Assembly: GCF_037975245.1 (NCBI RefSeq)
Contig: NC_092569.1
Coordinates: 28,861,668-28,925,667 of the forward strand
DNA: 64,000 nucleotides
Reading direction: 5' to 3'
DNA from: Apostichopus japonicus
Lineage: Eukaryota; Echinodermata; Holothuroidea; Aspidochirotida; Stichopodidae
Below, piece after piece: positions 1 to 13,431 of this stretch (the first letter of the stretch is position 1; each line of letters starts with the position of its first letter). The position numbers and the translations under genes were made by a program. The notes under the pieces were generated by a model. That model had not been told where the DNA came from. It ran no database searches and saw only the letters and a list, made by a program, of their open reading frames with translations.

Positions 1-108
1 AATTATTCATATTTCTTGGATAGTATATTTGAAATAACAAGACAAGTCATCCGTTAATGTAAATGAAACTAATTAGTTTACTCTCTTCTCGATAACAACA
101 CTCGTAGG

Positions 109-1421
109 CAGGGACGTAGCTAAGGCCTGATGATTGGGGGGGGGGGGGGGTGTAGTGGCTGAAATTCCAACTGGATGGGTTTTGGAGCCAGAAAATTCCG
201 TCTGCTGCCTTGTACCCCCCCCCCCACTCCCCCAGCACTAATCGTCAACGATACGGTCAGTCAGTCTTTCGCGACTGCACTTTTGTTCCGAACTTTTTTC
301 GGTACTGTTGTATCACTTGCCCTCACTTCACAAACTTATTAATCATTCTGGTTAAGCGAGTAAGCAACTGAGTATAAGTTATCTGCTTGATAGGCTACAT
401 AGACTACTAACTACAAAAGCTATGTTAATGTAACAAAGAGGAAAACAACAAATTTTCAACAAATTATATTCGACGACATAGTGAAATTACCAAGAAATAC
501 GGTGCTTTTTCCTAGCGCGCTATATTATTTTCTTGGGGTGGGGGAGGGGGTGAGACTATTTATCACTCACATGAAAAAAATATCAATTTTTCATTTCATT
601 CCAACTGAGCATTTGGAATGAAGTGAACAATTAAAATTTTGCAGAAAATGGTTGAGTTGACGAGATACGATAAGTTGTCAATTAAACATTTTGCCAAAAA
701 AATATTTTAATTGCTCGGTCGGAATGAAGTAAACAATTGAACATTTTGCCAAAAAATGTCCATTTGACGAGATAAGGTAATTTGTCAATTAAACATTTTG
801 CAGAAATGTTTTCAATTGCTCAGATGGAATGAAGTGAACAATTGAACATTTTGCAGTAAAACGTCCAATTCACGATATATGATAAGTTGTCAATTAAACA
901 TTTTTCAGAAAATTGTTCAATTGCTCAGTTAAAGCAACTGAGCAATCCAACATTTTTCTGTTTTTTGATAAGATTTTATCTTGTAATCTAACCAATTTAC
1001 TGAAAAATTTCACCTTATGGGGCAAAGTTTTTCTTATGTTGATGGCACATTTAAGCTTCCGTAGATAAGCATTGAGCGTTTCAATTGTATACGATGTACA
1101 GTAGTTCTATAAGGCATTTTTTTAGAGTATTCAAAATCATACGAAGTATTGTATGGTGGAGTATAAAGATCGCGAGATACAATTTCTCAATGTGACAAGG
1201 AAAACGTGGTAAATATGACTGATTAAAGGTCAATTTTGACCGAAAATTTTAGGTCACTCACAAATTACAAGAATATATGAAAATTAGATACGACAGTCGG
1301 AAAAATTAGAGTGCGACAGTCGGAAATTCCGACTGTCGCACTCAAATTTTCCAACTATCGTCAGTTTACCAAGATGGGGGGGGGGGTGAGACACCCCACA
1401 CCCCCTCTAGCGACGTCCCTG
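109..1421. mobile_element. hAT-like non-autonomous DNA transposon with perfect 8-bp TSD
   Basis: The element starts CAGGGACGTAGCTA and ends with the inverted form TAGCGACGTCCCTG (one mismatch). It is flanked on both sides by CTCGTAGG (101-108 and 1422-1429), a perfect 8-bp target-site duplication. An 8-bp TSD with a CAG...CTG terminus is the hAT signature. G and C runs lie just inside both ends. No transposase reading frame is visible, so the 1.3-kb element is non-autonomous. Its interior contains an AT-rich tandem repeat (590-945). Confidence 0.8.
590..945. repeat. ~105-bp tandem repeat, about three copies
   Basis: The phrase 'gaatgaagtgaacaatt' followed by 'attttgcag' recurs near 617, 727 and 831 with substitutions, giving a period of about 104-110 bp. 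The repeat is internal to the hAT-like element. No coding potential is seen. Confidence 0.7.
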
Positions 1422-1592
1422 CTCGTAGGTAGAAAAATGGCACAACTATTGTATTACTATTGCTGAATATCGGTTTTGATTTGGCGGCTAATGGCCTTCC
1501 CCATTACTCTAGAACCATCCCTGAATAGCCGAACGGTTAGTCATCCCATTCCACTCCCCCTCTCTGGTCATCTGGTCCATAATGGTCCATAG

Positions 1593-1842
1593 GCGGAGTG
1601 TATAGCCTAGTGGTTAACGCCGGCGTCTCCCAGTCATGAGATCCCCGGTTCGATTCCCCGCCGACAGCAATGTGTGTCGTCTGGCAAGGGTGTTGTTCAA
1701 TAACAACTTCCCGACATGGACGTTAAATGGATGTGTGCCGAGAGATTGGCTTCGGTCAGCTTGCGAGTCTACAAGCCTCCATGGCTTCTTTCGCGAGTTC
1801 CTGCTTGCGGGAAGATCACATATACATACATACATACATACA
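1593..1842 (+). mobile_element. tRNA-derived SINE, copy 1
   Basis: A Pol III box A (TAGCCTAGTGG, 1603-1613) and box B (GGTTCGATTCC, 1647-1657) form a tRNA-like head. The body contains 'TTCGGTCAGCTTGCG' and 'TTCCTGCTTGCGGGAAGATC'. The tail is a CATA repeat ending near 1842. The same body recurs at 20650-20900 (minus) and 50464-50716 (plus), so this is a dispersed family rather than a tRNA gene. Confidence 0.85.
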
Positions 1843-1844
1843 TA

Positions 1845-2045
1845 ATTTGATTACTTAGACTATTAAATTAAGTAATCAAATTAATTAATTTGATTAAAAA
1901 TATGATTAATTTGATTAATCAACTTATTTAAGTTGATTAAACAGATTATTAATTTGATTAAACAGATTATTAATTTGATTAAACAGATTATTAATTTGAT
2001 TAAACAGGTTATTAACTTGATGTAACAAATTATGAATTTGATTAA
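1845..2045. repeat. 21-bp AT-rich tandem repeat
   Basis: A 21-bp unit, 'attaatttgattaaacagatt', repeats several times and decays at both edges. Reading frames across it are simple-sequence artefacts. The following 2050-2390 shows no gene. Confidence 0.75.
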
Positions 2046-2389
2046 AGAGGGAGACAGACTGTTTGCCAACAACTACTGTGTGCATGCTACAAACACTGGT
2101 TTTGCGAGCAGTTCAAGTACCAAAAAGGTTAAGCAATTGGATAAACATCGGACAAATCTTGGAGTGAAAACAGAAATTTTTGTCGAATGACAAGGTCAAG
2201 ATTTCTTTCCCCGATCTATATTTTAACTGCTAGCCTATTCTAGTTATATCGTCAATGGAAGAGTGATCGTTATTCATATTTTTTTTATTAAGTTTTAGCA
2301 ATAAACGGCTGTTAGCAATTAAGGATTGGATGATTTTGAATCTCTCGTTTATTGATTGGCGCACAGCGTACTAGAAAATTTCTGGTTTT

Positions 2390-3530
2390 AAACACCCCCC
2401 CCCCCCCCCAGATCACCAGAAATGGCACATCTCGGGCTTGAAAATGACCAACTAGATGTACACTTTTGCCTGAGAACCAAGTATTTCCCTTTTTTTTTCA
2501 TCCATAGCCCTTTTGACGATTGTCACCAGTCACACATCATGTTCGACCTTATCGCATCTCCATTGCTTTTGTAGGTGATTCTACGTCGCGTCCCACAATA
2601 TCGGTCAGCCCTACTTTTCAAGGTTTAAAGCCCATTATTAGTTCAGAATTTGAAAATTCACATTTCTCGTGAAATAAATTCACTTCAAAACATACCCATA
2701 ATGTTGCACAAAATTCCATATATGGACAACCCAATACAGAAAAATCTCCTTCAACCCCTGACAGACCGGTCAAGATTGCACGAGTAGAGGGAAGTATTTT
2801 AGGAATGTTGGTCAGGGAAATTTCGAAGATTCAGACACAGTTAATTTATTGGTGCATGGGCGCAGATCCGTCTTGGATAATAGTGGGGACGCGCGTCTGT
2901 TCTCGGATACTATCTAAGCGGAGCGCCACCAAACAATATCAGGGGACAAATAACCCAAGTAGACTTTTGTATACGATGGGTCTTGGGTCCTCTCCCAGAA
3001 AAAAATATATAGACTGCCGCAAATGCGATTTCCGTCCTCACAACTGTGGATAAATATAATAAAATGAGAACTGGACGTGAAGCTAGCTCAAATTGGCAAC
3101 ACACATTGTGAGTTGTTAACGATTGTTTTGTTCGCACTCAGTCCGTTTTGCTGACCACAATTTACCAGTCTCTTGTATAGATTATGTTTCACATGATTGA
3201 ATGTGTTAATACTTCAGTCTTTTATAGCATGTCATTTGCACAACGCTGGATCAAACTGCGCAAAAGTTCAATACAGGTGAATTTGAAGTGCAACGTTTGG
3301 TCAAGACAAATTGGTAGGGACACGGTATATCATGCCCCCCCCCCCACTGAAAAAAAAGTTGGTGGGGGCGCCTCCCGCTGTCCCCGTCAGGATCTTTTTC
3401 CATGTATTGATGTACAAATATTAAAACCTCTTATAACGGCTACTTTAAATCTTCGTTGAAGGAAATGAAAAAAATACCAGATATTTCCGAAACCGAACAC
3501 TACACACATAGACAGTTTGAAGTTTGTTCA
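2390..3530. repeat. Interspersed repeat family A, copy 1
   Basis: This stretch shares long colinear segments with 4392-5080 and 16470-17110. Shared landmarks include the 'ccagatcaccggaaatggcac' region, 'tgttcgacct.atcgcatctcc' and 'acagaccggtcaa..ttgcacgagtag'. Also shared are 'attcagacacagttaattt' and the end 'cgaacactacacacatag'. It is broken near 2850 by unrelated sequence and bounded by C/G homopolymers. No coding capacity is evident. Confidence 0.65.
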
Positions 3531-4062
3531 TCCTGGAACGCCATTTTCATGCTCACTGATGTGATATCTGCTGTTAATATATATGATATCTGCTGTTTGC
3601 TTTACAAATTCGAATAATTGAAATGAGAATGAAATAAATAACAGGGGAGAACATTTATTACTCTTATACCGAAACCCTAAACCCATCGAAATGTGTGGGG
3701 TACGTGTCCCCCCCCCCCCCTGGATTGACGCCCATGCCTTCAGTGTGCTACATGCAGGTGTGATTTTGTCTTTACCCTGATCTATATCTTTAATGATATA
3801 ACGGTTATATTGTCAACGGATGAGTGATCGGATATCATATTTTTAATAAGTTTTAGCAATCTCTCATGCATCAGTTTGATTCTCTATAAACCATCGTTTT
3901 ATTGATTGCTGGAAAGATTCATGAGTAAACACACTGCCTCTTTTCAACCTTCTCTTATCATCCTATTCTTTCATTTATCTTTGCTCTGTTGCATGCATGT
4001 ATACGATTGATATATCTCTTTTATTGTATCACACAAGTGATATCTGCGATAAAATGGATACA
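3531..4062. other. Intergenic, partly duplicated segment
   Basis: The stretch 3525-3620 ('cctggaacgccattttcatgc' through 'ttacaaattcgaa') recurs at 5745-5815. There it is interrupted immediately after 'ttcgaa' by another repeat. No gene is seen in the rest. Confidence 0.5.
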
Positions 4063-4063
4063 T

Positions 4064-4140
<77 letters not shown>
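4063..4140. repeat. (TA)n microsatellite
   Basis: A nearly pure TA dinucleotide run. Frames reading 'YIYIYI' across it are artefacts. Confidence 0.9.
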
Positions 4141-4144
<4 letters not shown>

Positions 4145-4145
4145 T

Positions 4146-4210
4146 ATAAAAACGGTTGGGCAAACAATACATAATTTAGATGCAATCAACCGTGTTGGCC
4201 ATAGTTAAAC

Positions 4211-4253
<43 letters not shown>

Positions 4254-4315
4254 TAACTATGGCCAACACGGTTGATTGCATCTAAATTATGTATTGTTTG
4301 CCCAACCGTTTTTAT
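4146..4315. repeat. 170-bp perfect palindrome with a TA-repeat centre
   Basis: The left arm (from 4146, 'ataaaaacggttggg') and the right arm (to 4315, 'cccaaccgtttttat') are exact reverse complements for about 68 bp each, around a central TA run (about 4217-4250). It would fold into a long snap-back hairpin. It could be a MITE-like foldback element, a replication-slippage inversion or an assembly artefact. Confidence 0.85.
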
Positions 4316-4391
4316 TACTCCATTATCTCATATCGTGGAGGCAGTCTTCTATTGTTTTATAGTACCATGGTAGGCCTATTATATGCTTAGA

Positions 4392-5500
4392 CAGGCGCGT
4401 ATCCAGGATTTTCAAACCCGGGGGGCGCGAATTACTATCTAAGCGGAGCGCCACCATCGGTTGGCGCGCAGCGTACAAGAAAATTTCTTGTTTTGAAACC
4501 CCCCAGATCACCGGAAACGGCACTTCTCGGGCTTGAAATGACCAACCAGATGTACACTTTTTGCCTGAGAACCAAGTATTTCCTAATAGTTTTTTTTTCC
4601 ATCCATAACCTTTTTGAAGATTGTCAACCCGGCACACATCATGTTCGACCTGATCGCATCTCCTGTGGGTCTTTGCTTTGGTAGGTGATTCTACGTCGCG
4701 GCCTACAATACCCGTCAGCCCCACTTTTCAAGGTTTTAAGCCCCATATTTGTTCAGAATTTGAAAATCCACATTTCTCGTGAATAAACTCACTTCAAAAC
4801 ATACCCATAATGTTATACAAAATTTCATCTATGGACAACCAATAATAGAAAAAACTTCCTTCAACCCCTAACAGACCGGTCAAAATTGCACGAGTAGAAG
4901 GAAGTGTGATGTAGAATGTTGGTCAGAAATTTTCGAAAATTCAGACACAGTTAATTTATTGTTGTACAAATATTAAAACCTGTTATAACGGCTATTATAA
5001 AACTTGGTTGAAGGAAATGAAAAAAATAGCAGATATTTCCTTCAACCGAACACTACACACATAGGCGTAGGAGGCGCGGCGGCAGTGGCGGAGCTAGGGG
5101 TATTGGTCAGGAGTGGCGAGAATGGTCTGAAGGGGCGCTTTCGACACTATCTAAGCGGAGCGCCACCACTGGTTGGCGCGTAGTGTACAGAAATTTTTTG
5201 AGTAAAGATACTCCCTAGATCGCCGGAAATGACCCTTTCCGGGCCTGGCTCATTTGCAGATAAACGAAGAATAAGGTGTCATCGCCAAATTACACCAACA
5301 AAATGTGACAAATGTCAATAAGTAGGTGAGAGCGCAATAAAAAAGTCAATTATCTAGATAAGTAAAAAGTGTTAAAGAGCTGAAAAAGGCGCCAGCAGTC
5401 CATTTGAGTCCGTCAGGGGGGGCATCCGCCCCCCCGACCATATGGACGCTCCGCCACTGCGCGGCGGGGGTGCAGGCCCTAATTCGCCATTACTAATGTA
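4392..5500. repeat. Interspersed repeat family A, copy 2 (carries a nested hAT MITE)
   Basis: It begins CAGGCGCGTATCCAGG, contains the core 'CTAAGCGGAGCGCCACCA' (about 4438-4455) and then follows the same order of segments as 2390-3530 and 16470-17110. It is interrupted at 5083-5459 by a nested element with its own TSD. The outer element's right boundary is not certain. No coding frame is supported. Confidence 0.6.
5083..5459. mobile_element. Nested hAT MITE with perfect 8-bp TSD
   Basis: The terminal inverted repeats are CAGTGGCGGAGC (5083-5094) and GCTCCGCCACTG (ending at 5459). The flanks are identical 8-mers, CGCGGCGG, at 5075-5082 and 5460-5467. At 377 bp it encodes no transposase. Its interior has the same 'TATCTAAGCGGAGCGCCACCA' core as the element it landed in. 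A right end of the same type ('tatggacgctccgccactg') is found alone at 9512-9533. Confidence 0.88.
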
Positions 5501-5815
5501 AAAGAGAGTTTTGACATAATTGGACCTCGGTGCTTTTTATACATCTACATGAGACATGTCGTTGTTTACATTAGCATCCCGCGGTATACTGCGCAATTTG
5601 AACGGACCGTACGGTACATGATTGCATGCGATGTAATAACCGATGCTTGCTTATATGATATTGACATGGACACGTTGAACGCGCGCTTCGCGCGCGAAAA
5701 TTTTTGGTTATTTTTTTCAGGCAAGTCGAACAATTTTGAGGCTTTTCATCCTGGAACGCCATTTTCATGCTCACTGATATGATGTGATATCTGCTGTTTG
5801 CGTTACAAATTCGAA

Positions 5816-6505
5816 CAGGCGCGTAGCGAGGAATTTGCCAAGGGAGGGGCGAAGCCTGTAGGCAAATTATCTAAGCGTAGCGCCACCATAGGTTGGCGCG
5901 AAGCGTACAAGCAAATTTTGGCCGAAAATGTCTCCCAGATCGCTGGAAATGACACTTCCCAGGCCTTATAAGTTGCCTCTAAGCACTTTCTATTTTGAAA
6001 TTACTTAGCGATATCATTTAAAAAAATGCTGAATGGGGGGGGGCGGGCGGTCGCCCCCATCCCAAAATGAGTCATGTTCCCCGACGACACGGTCGAGTTC
6101 GAGACCAGCCACAGTTGGTTTCATAGCACAATTCTACACACGCGTTCTGATAGACCATTTATAGTATATATATAGATCATTAGTGAGAGAGGAAAATGGA
6201 AACGTCAAAAAATGGAGTTGTCGGTGTAAGGGGTAGGGTGAGTCACACTTTTACGAAATCATTGATCCGTCACTGGCTACCATTTAGAGCTGTAATGATG
6301 TCACTGTTCTTCTTTCTCTTCCCGATGTCTTCGCGTTTTGTTTTTACTCCCTCTTTTTCTCTCTTTCTTCTTTTTCTTTTCCCTTCCTTCCTCTTCTCCT
6401 CCTCTTTTTTCCCCTCTTTTTTCCTTTTTTCTTCTCTTTTTTTCTCTTCTCTTTTTCTTACCCGGGGGGCGCGCGCCCCCAACGCCCCCCCTGGATACGC
6501 ACCTG
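5816..6505. repeat. Core-containing repeat with polypyrimidine tract
   Basis: It starts CAGGCGCGTAGC and contains 'TCTAAGCGTAGCGCCACCATAGGTTGGCGCG' split over 5868-5898. A C/G homopolymer block follows. Positions 6300-6462 are a ~160-bp pyrimidine-rich strand. It ends 'CTGGATACGCACCTG', roughly complementary to the start. No matching TSD was found, so the two ends may belong to different insertions. Opposing frames in the polypyrimidine tract are compositional artefacts. Confidence 0.5.
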
Positions 6506-7608
6506 TTAGAAGTATAACAACTTACTTTATATGGCATAATAAATTCAGTGGTTTCACACTTCACCCAGGGAGTTTAAATGGCAACTCCATGTTCCACCGA
6601 TTTTGTTAAGATAAACGACGTCAAAACTTGGATCCCCACGTATACATTGGAATACATTTCAGAGACCTATAATTTCTCTTATTGTCGTTATTATTGTGTG
6701 TTTGAGTTTAATGTCGATACGAAAGTACATGAAGTATCACTTTTAAATTACAGAAAGGGGCAAAAGGCACCCCCACCACCACGAATGGGCACTTATAATT
6801 TATTGAAGAAGGCATGTTTGAGGTACTTTTTAAGGAAAAGTCACCAAGGAAAGAACCTGGGCAAGAAAAACCCAAAACCGAACCGACTAATTCGCTCTTA
6901 ACCCGAGCCCCTTGCCTAGAGACTGTGGCTGTGTGCCCATCGCCAGGTGTGTATCACGATTCCCCCTAGAAGGGTAACATGAATGCTACGCATGTAATTA
7001 GCCAAGAGGCTGAGGTTATTCACAAAAAAAAGGGGCACTTGCCTTTTGTGCCCCTGATTGTTTCAAAGTAAATAATTATTAAGAATTCATCTTTAAAAGA
7101 ATATCTGAAAATGTTGAACCAAAAGAAGAAAACCAGAATGGCGATCGGTGATTATATAGAGGTATATTATATTTATATATTGTAATTATATATATTATAT
7201 TTATATATTATAATTATAATATCACTACACTGTAATTATGTGTTCAAGTTCTCAAACCTGATAAACAAATGAACTAACGCCATGCAGTCTGTAAGACCTG
7301 GTAAAAAACAACTTGTGTGAAATTACGTAATAATCTTCGACCAATGGATTAAGCTATACAGTTGATGGAGAAACTGGAATTTTTATATCTAAGAAAAGGC
7401 TCCACCACCTTGATACTATTTCATAACACTATGGAGAGACATCGGTCACTTTTAAGAGTGGACTGTTGAATAAACGTTTTGAAAGTTTTTTTTTTGCTTT
7501 TTTCACCCACTCTCATTTGGCTTAATGTCCTTTCCTTGAAAGTTAAACAATTTTACCAATTCAATTGTAAGGAAACGAAAGTCCTTGGTGGCAAAATAAA
7601 ACCACAGG
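6506..7608. other. AT-rich intergenic stretch, no gene seen
   Basis: A frame from 6578 to 6901 has no recognisable motif and no splice context. 7150-7220 is an AT-rich near-palindromic stretch of 'tatatt/aatata'. Nothing else is identifiable. Confidence 0.4.
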
Positions 7609-8190
7609 CAGGCGCGTAGCCAAGAGGGGCGAAGGGGCAGCCGACCCCCCCCCCCTTGAGCATATTTTTTTTTCTAATGTTTTTATGATATCGCTAGTAT
7701 TTTCAAAAGAGAAAATGCTAAGATGCAACATACAAGGCCATTTCCAGCAATCTGGGAGGCATTTTCAGCCAAAATTTTCTTGTACGCTTCGCGCCAACAC
7801 ATGGTGGCTCTACGCTTAGATAGTTTGCAGAGCCGTACAAGGGCGCAGGAACCGGGGGCGCCAGCCCCCAGTGAATAATGTGGAGGGGCGGAAGTATCAT
7901 TCCGCCCCGCCCCCCGCTTCGCAAGTCAGAAAACCCCTTTTTCATTTCCAAATGAGAAAAAAAGAATCTCATTTGGAGCACCAAATTGCATCTAAGGCCA
8001 GGTGAAAATACAAATTAAGTTTACAAAATGGAGTGGGTGTTGAAGTGTGCTATATTGCACCAAATTGCATCTGAGGCTACCTGGAAATGCAAAAAAATCC
8101 AAAGGGGAGGGGGACACCCCCTCCCCTAGACCCCTCCCCCAGGCCGGCCATCAGTCTTCAGCCCCCCCCCCACTCAAAAGTACCTTTCTA
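7609..8190 (-). repeat. Core-containing repeat, inverted orientation
   Basis: The shared core appears here as its reverse complement ('cgcttcgcgccaacacatggtggc' region, about 7786-7810). It is bracketed by C/G runs and 'CAGGCGCGTAGCC' at 7609. The segments 'ccaaattgcatctaaggcc' (7981) and 'ccaaattgcatctgaggct' (8061) repeat at about 80-bp spacing. No coding frame is supported. Confidence 0.5.
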
Positions 8191-8639
8191 CGCCACTGAT
8201 ATACCAAACTTTAAAATAGGGATATCATATCCGAAATATCTCATAATCAGGAACAAAAATACTTTTTTTTTTAATTTCGAGTGTTATTTTGGGAAAATTG
8301 CCCCTGTCGATCTTGTTTCAGGCGCTACGTTAGAATGTTCGAGAGCTCTTTTATATTATTCGATGAAGAAAATGGCCTCATGCAGGCTATTATAGGCCTA
8401 TACACATGCAATACACAATTACACATAGTTACATTCCTAGGTACCGATTGCTAGGGCATCCAGGTGAAACGTGTATTAAGCATTACCCTGGTAACATGAG
8501 ATCTCAGCTGTTCGAGGGAACATGTACGTGTGTAGGCCTACTATAGGGCCTATATGAATACTATGAGGGTGCATATAATACTATATCAATACCGCGATAG
8601 AGATCAAGACGGTTTATTTGTAAAGATCGCACTGCGTTT

Positions 8640-9040
8640 ATGGTAGGCGAGAAATGAAGCTAAAAAAGAGCCGTACATTCACGATGATGCATAAATGTAG
8701 GCATGAAAATATTCTTATCCCTGGCATTTGGGGGGGGGGGATATGGTGTATTACATCCCCTCCACCCATTTTCATGGGGGATATATCCCCCTTCACCCAG
8801 GATCGCCGCCCATGCATACATATACATAGCTCCCAACTCTTGAGAAGGCAAATGCTGGTCCATGCCACGAATCGCCGTCCTGGGGGAGGGGTATAAGGGG
8901 AGGGGGTGTCCCCTCCCCATTTGATTTTTTTTGTAATCCTGGTGATGCCTACATGTAAATTGGTGGCACTTAGAAAGGCTTTTGTCACCCAAAATTTTCT
9001 GAGAAATATGCATTTTTTTGTGTCTAACATCAATAAATTG
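8640..9040. repeat. Interspersed repeat family B, copy 1
   Basis: 8870-9030 aligns colinearly with 26455-26610. Shared landmarks are 'gggaggggtataaggg', 'tgatgcctacatgtaaa', 'ggtggca.ttaga' and 'gaaatatgca..tttt..gt.taacat'. The 233-residue minus frame across it is not supported as a gene, because it runs through these repeats. Confidence 0.6.
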
Positions 9041-9410
9041 AATAGTAGGTGATAATTCATTCTTTCCCGTGGCATGAAAATGTTCGCTGCTCGCCCCAAT
9101 GAAAAGAAATATAGGCTAATTTGAGGTTCAAATGATGCTGTAAAGGAGGTTTTATACTCTATTATGCTAAATGCTAAAGAAATGATGGTTGCTAAGTCAA
9201 AAATTGATGCAAATTTTTTTATGTATACTTGACAATTACAATGCGTTTTTTTTCGGACGCTTGTGCGGGGACAGCGAGTTTGGGTGTTAGAATGCGGGTC
9301 TAATTCCCGCGAATTGCGGGTCAGTTGGGAGCTCTGCATTTAATTTTAAACAAGAAAACGAAAAGGTTTAGACTAGTCTACCACTGCTATTCCTCTCGAT
9401 TTTTATAATT

Positions 9411-9540
9411 TCAAATCATATGTTTTAGCGGATGTTCGGAAACACTTTTTGGCTCACCTTTGGGGGGGGGCATGGCCCCCCTTGGCCCCCCTTGGATCCG
9501 CCAGTGGCCCTGACTGTATGGACGCTCCGCCACTGGGTAA
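9411..9540. repeat. Truncated hAT-like element ends
   Basis: Two partial right ends lie together: 'ttggatccgccagtgg' (about 9491-9507) and 'tatggacgctccgccactg' (about 9515-9533). The latter matches the right TIR of the 5083-5459 element. No partner left end is seen nearby. Confidence 0.55.
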
Positions 9541-11436
<1,896 letters not shown>

Positions 11437-11446
11437 AGGCCCATAG

Positions 11447-11535
11447 GTTAAAGGCATTGAAGACTAGCAACAAACCGCGTTGCTTGCAAGTGAAGTTTTC
11501 TGCTGTGTTGGTTGTTGTAATTACCTGTACATAAA
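11447..11535. mobile_element. Truncated copy of the TTAAAGGCATTGAAGACT MITE
   Basis: The segment 'ttaaaggcattgaagact' followed by 'caaaccgcg' and 'ttgcttgcaagtga' matches the left end of the element at 13432-13806. The right part is missing. Confidence 0.6.
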
Positions 11536-11689
11536 ATAACACGTATATTATGAATAATATTATTAGGCCTAGGCACTATATGTTAGCAATCACGATGTTA
11601 TACCAAATTGAGATTATGTCCATATAAAGTGCACACAGTTGGTCTTCTTAGTCATAATGTAACAAGGTAAACAAATATAACCTTGAAAC

Positions 11690-11885
11690 CTTGAAAACTT
11701 CTATCTATGCTTTTGGAGGTCTGAAAGTGACGAGTTTAGTGTGTAAGTCAATGGAACAATTAATTGTGGTGCGAGACCTAGTGAGAACTTCCGTCTAGAC
11801 TTATACAGATCATATTACTTTTATGAGTTAGTGTGTAATTCGATGGGGCCTGTAATAGGCGTATGCTACTTTCAGTGAACTTTCG
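11690..11885. repeat. Interspersed repeat C, copy 1
   Basis: 'agtgagaacttc.gtctagactta', 'attactttt.tga', 'agtgtgtaa.tc.atgggg' and 'ggcgtatgctac' occur in the same order at 23325-23415. No coding potential is seen. 11886-12282 shows nothing identifiable. Confidence 0.5.
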
Positions 11886-12282
11886 CAGAACTGGTTGCTC
11901 GTAAACTTTACGTTAAGTTTGTCTTGTTAGGGGTCGCGTCGAAAGTAAGATATTCTCATCCTGCAAGTACATTGATATTTCAGTAGGTTTGTGACCATTA
12001 AAGATAAATATTCACTAAAAGTTATGTTGTATGAATTACTGTCTACAAGGAATTAGCCTAAACTTACGTTTGGTCCTAATCATGATAATACAGAAGTTCG
12101 TCAGGTCTAGGCCTAGGCCTATACAGTATATTGACGTCAAAATGTCTTACTATTTAGGCATTATCAGCTATACTAGGCTATAGCCTAGGTTAGGTTGAAG
12201 CCTATGAACTTGAAGCAGTTTGACACAGGACTAATTCTTCTTTTTCTTAGGGTCGTGGTTACGATACAGAGTCTAGCACTAG

Positions 12283-12867
12283 ACTATCACTTCAGATCTC
12301 AACTGGGGAAAGCATATTCAAAATGTGTGTAACAAAGGAAATAGGATATTGGGAGTTCTTCGTAGAAACTTATCCCCTTGTTCGAAGGATGCAAAATTGG
12401 CTGCATATAAAGGTCTCCTCCTGCCAGTATTGGAATATGCCAGTTCTGTCTGGGATCCCCACCAAGCTTTCTTGCAGCACAACCTCGAAAACATTCAGAG
12501 GCGTGCAGCCCGTTTCATCGCTTCAGATTATTCAAGAGAGCCTGGCTCTGTCTCATCTCTGTTACGGGACCTAAACCTGGTGCCCTTGGCAGAGAGGCGC
12601 AGACAAAGTAGAATCATCTTATTTGCTAAGGGCATCTATGGTCAGGCTCAGATCCCTATTGACTGCCTAAGAAAGCCTCTGCGTAGGAGTCGGAACATGC
12701 ACGATATGCATTTCTGCCAACTGTATGCCAGTACCAATTGCTATAAGTATAGTTTTTTTCCAAATACAATTAGGGATTGGAATAGTCTGCCTTCAGACCT
12801 CATTAGTAGTTCCAGTGGTTCTGTGAATCCTGTCACTTATATCAGTACTCGGGTCAGATTTAACTAG
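12283..12867 (+). mobile_element. 5'-truncated LINE: C-terminus of non-LTR reverse transcriptase ORF2
   Basis: About 194 codons are open, from just after a stop at 12280-12282 to the stop ending at 12867. Family landmarks in order: 'TSDLNWGKHI', 'LGVLRRNLSPCS', 'AYKGLLLPVLEYASSVWDP', 'QRRAARFIASDYS', 'LLRDLNLVPLAERR' and 'FFPNTIRDWNSLPSDL'. This is the thumb and C-terminal region of CR1/jockey-group reverse transcriptases. The palm with the YADD motif is absent. LINE copies are typically truncated at the 5' end. It is a dead fragment, not a host gene. Confidence 0.85.
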
Positions 12868-13431
12868 TTATTCTCTTGACGTGTGTGTGGTGAGATATTG
12901 TCCCTTTTTGCGGATGTGTCACCGTATCGAAGACGAAGAAGACTGGCTTTAGATGTAGCCTATGTTGTAGTGTTTCACTATAATAATAGCTAGGCCTCTG
13001 CTGCAGAACTCTAAGTTACTTTGGTGCACTAAAGTAAGTTAGAGTTCTTAGACTGAACAAATAAATTATTAAAGTAGGCCTAGTACTGACACTGAAGATA
13101 CTCATTTATTTGAATGTAATGATAAATTATTAAATAAATGTGGTGCGAGCACACACGTTCAGCCGGATTATACAGTTGTTCTTCGGCCGATTCGAAGTAA
13201 GCTTGCACATTCATATGGTACGGATTCTAAAGTCAGGCCATAAATGTTTCTTTCCTTTACTTTTTCCTTAATGGTCAGTTATAGTTTGCAAAAATTTGAA
13301 GAAAACAAGTTGAATGATTTACTAGTGTCCTCCGATGCACATGCATGCCTATACCCTAATACAATAAACAAAATAAATGAAATGAAATGAGAATCTAACC
13401 AAATCCCTTACATTTTGAAAAGCATAACATT
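12868..13431. other. LINE 3' flank and intergenic, no gene seen
   Basis: The first part (to about 12950, with 'cgaagacgaagaagactgg') is probably the 3' untranslated end of the LINE. A short near-inverted pair, 'gaactctaagttac' and 'gtaagttagagttc', spans about 13006-13048. Nothing else was recognised. Confidence 0.4.

Noticed and set aside
6196-6609. 137-codon frame with a Phe/Ser/Leu-rich stretch
   Set aside because: The stretch is a polypyrimidine tract inside a repeat; composition explains it.
8638-9339. 233-codon minus frame
   Set aside because: It crosses family B repeat and G/C runs, with no recognisable domain; judged a chance frame.
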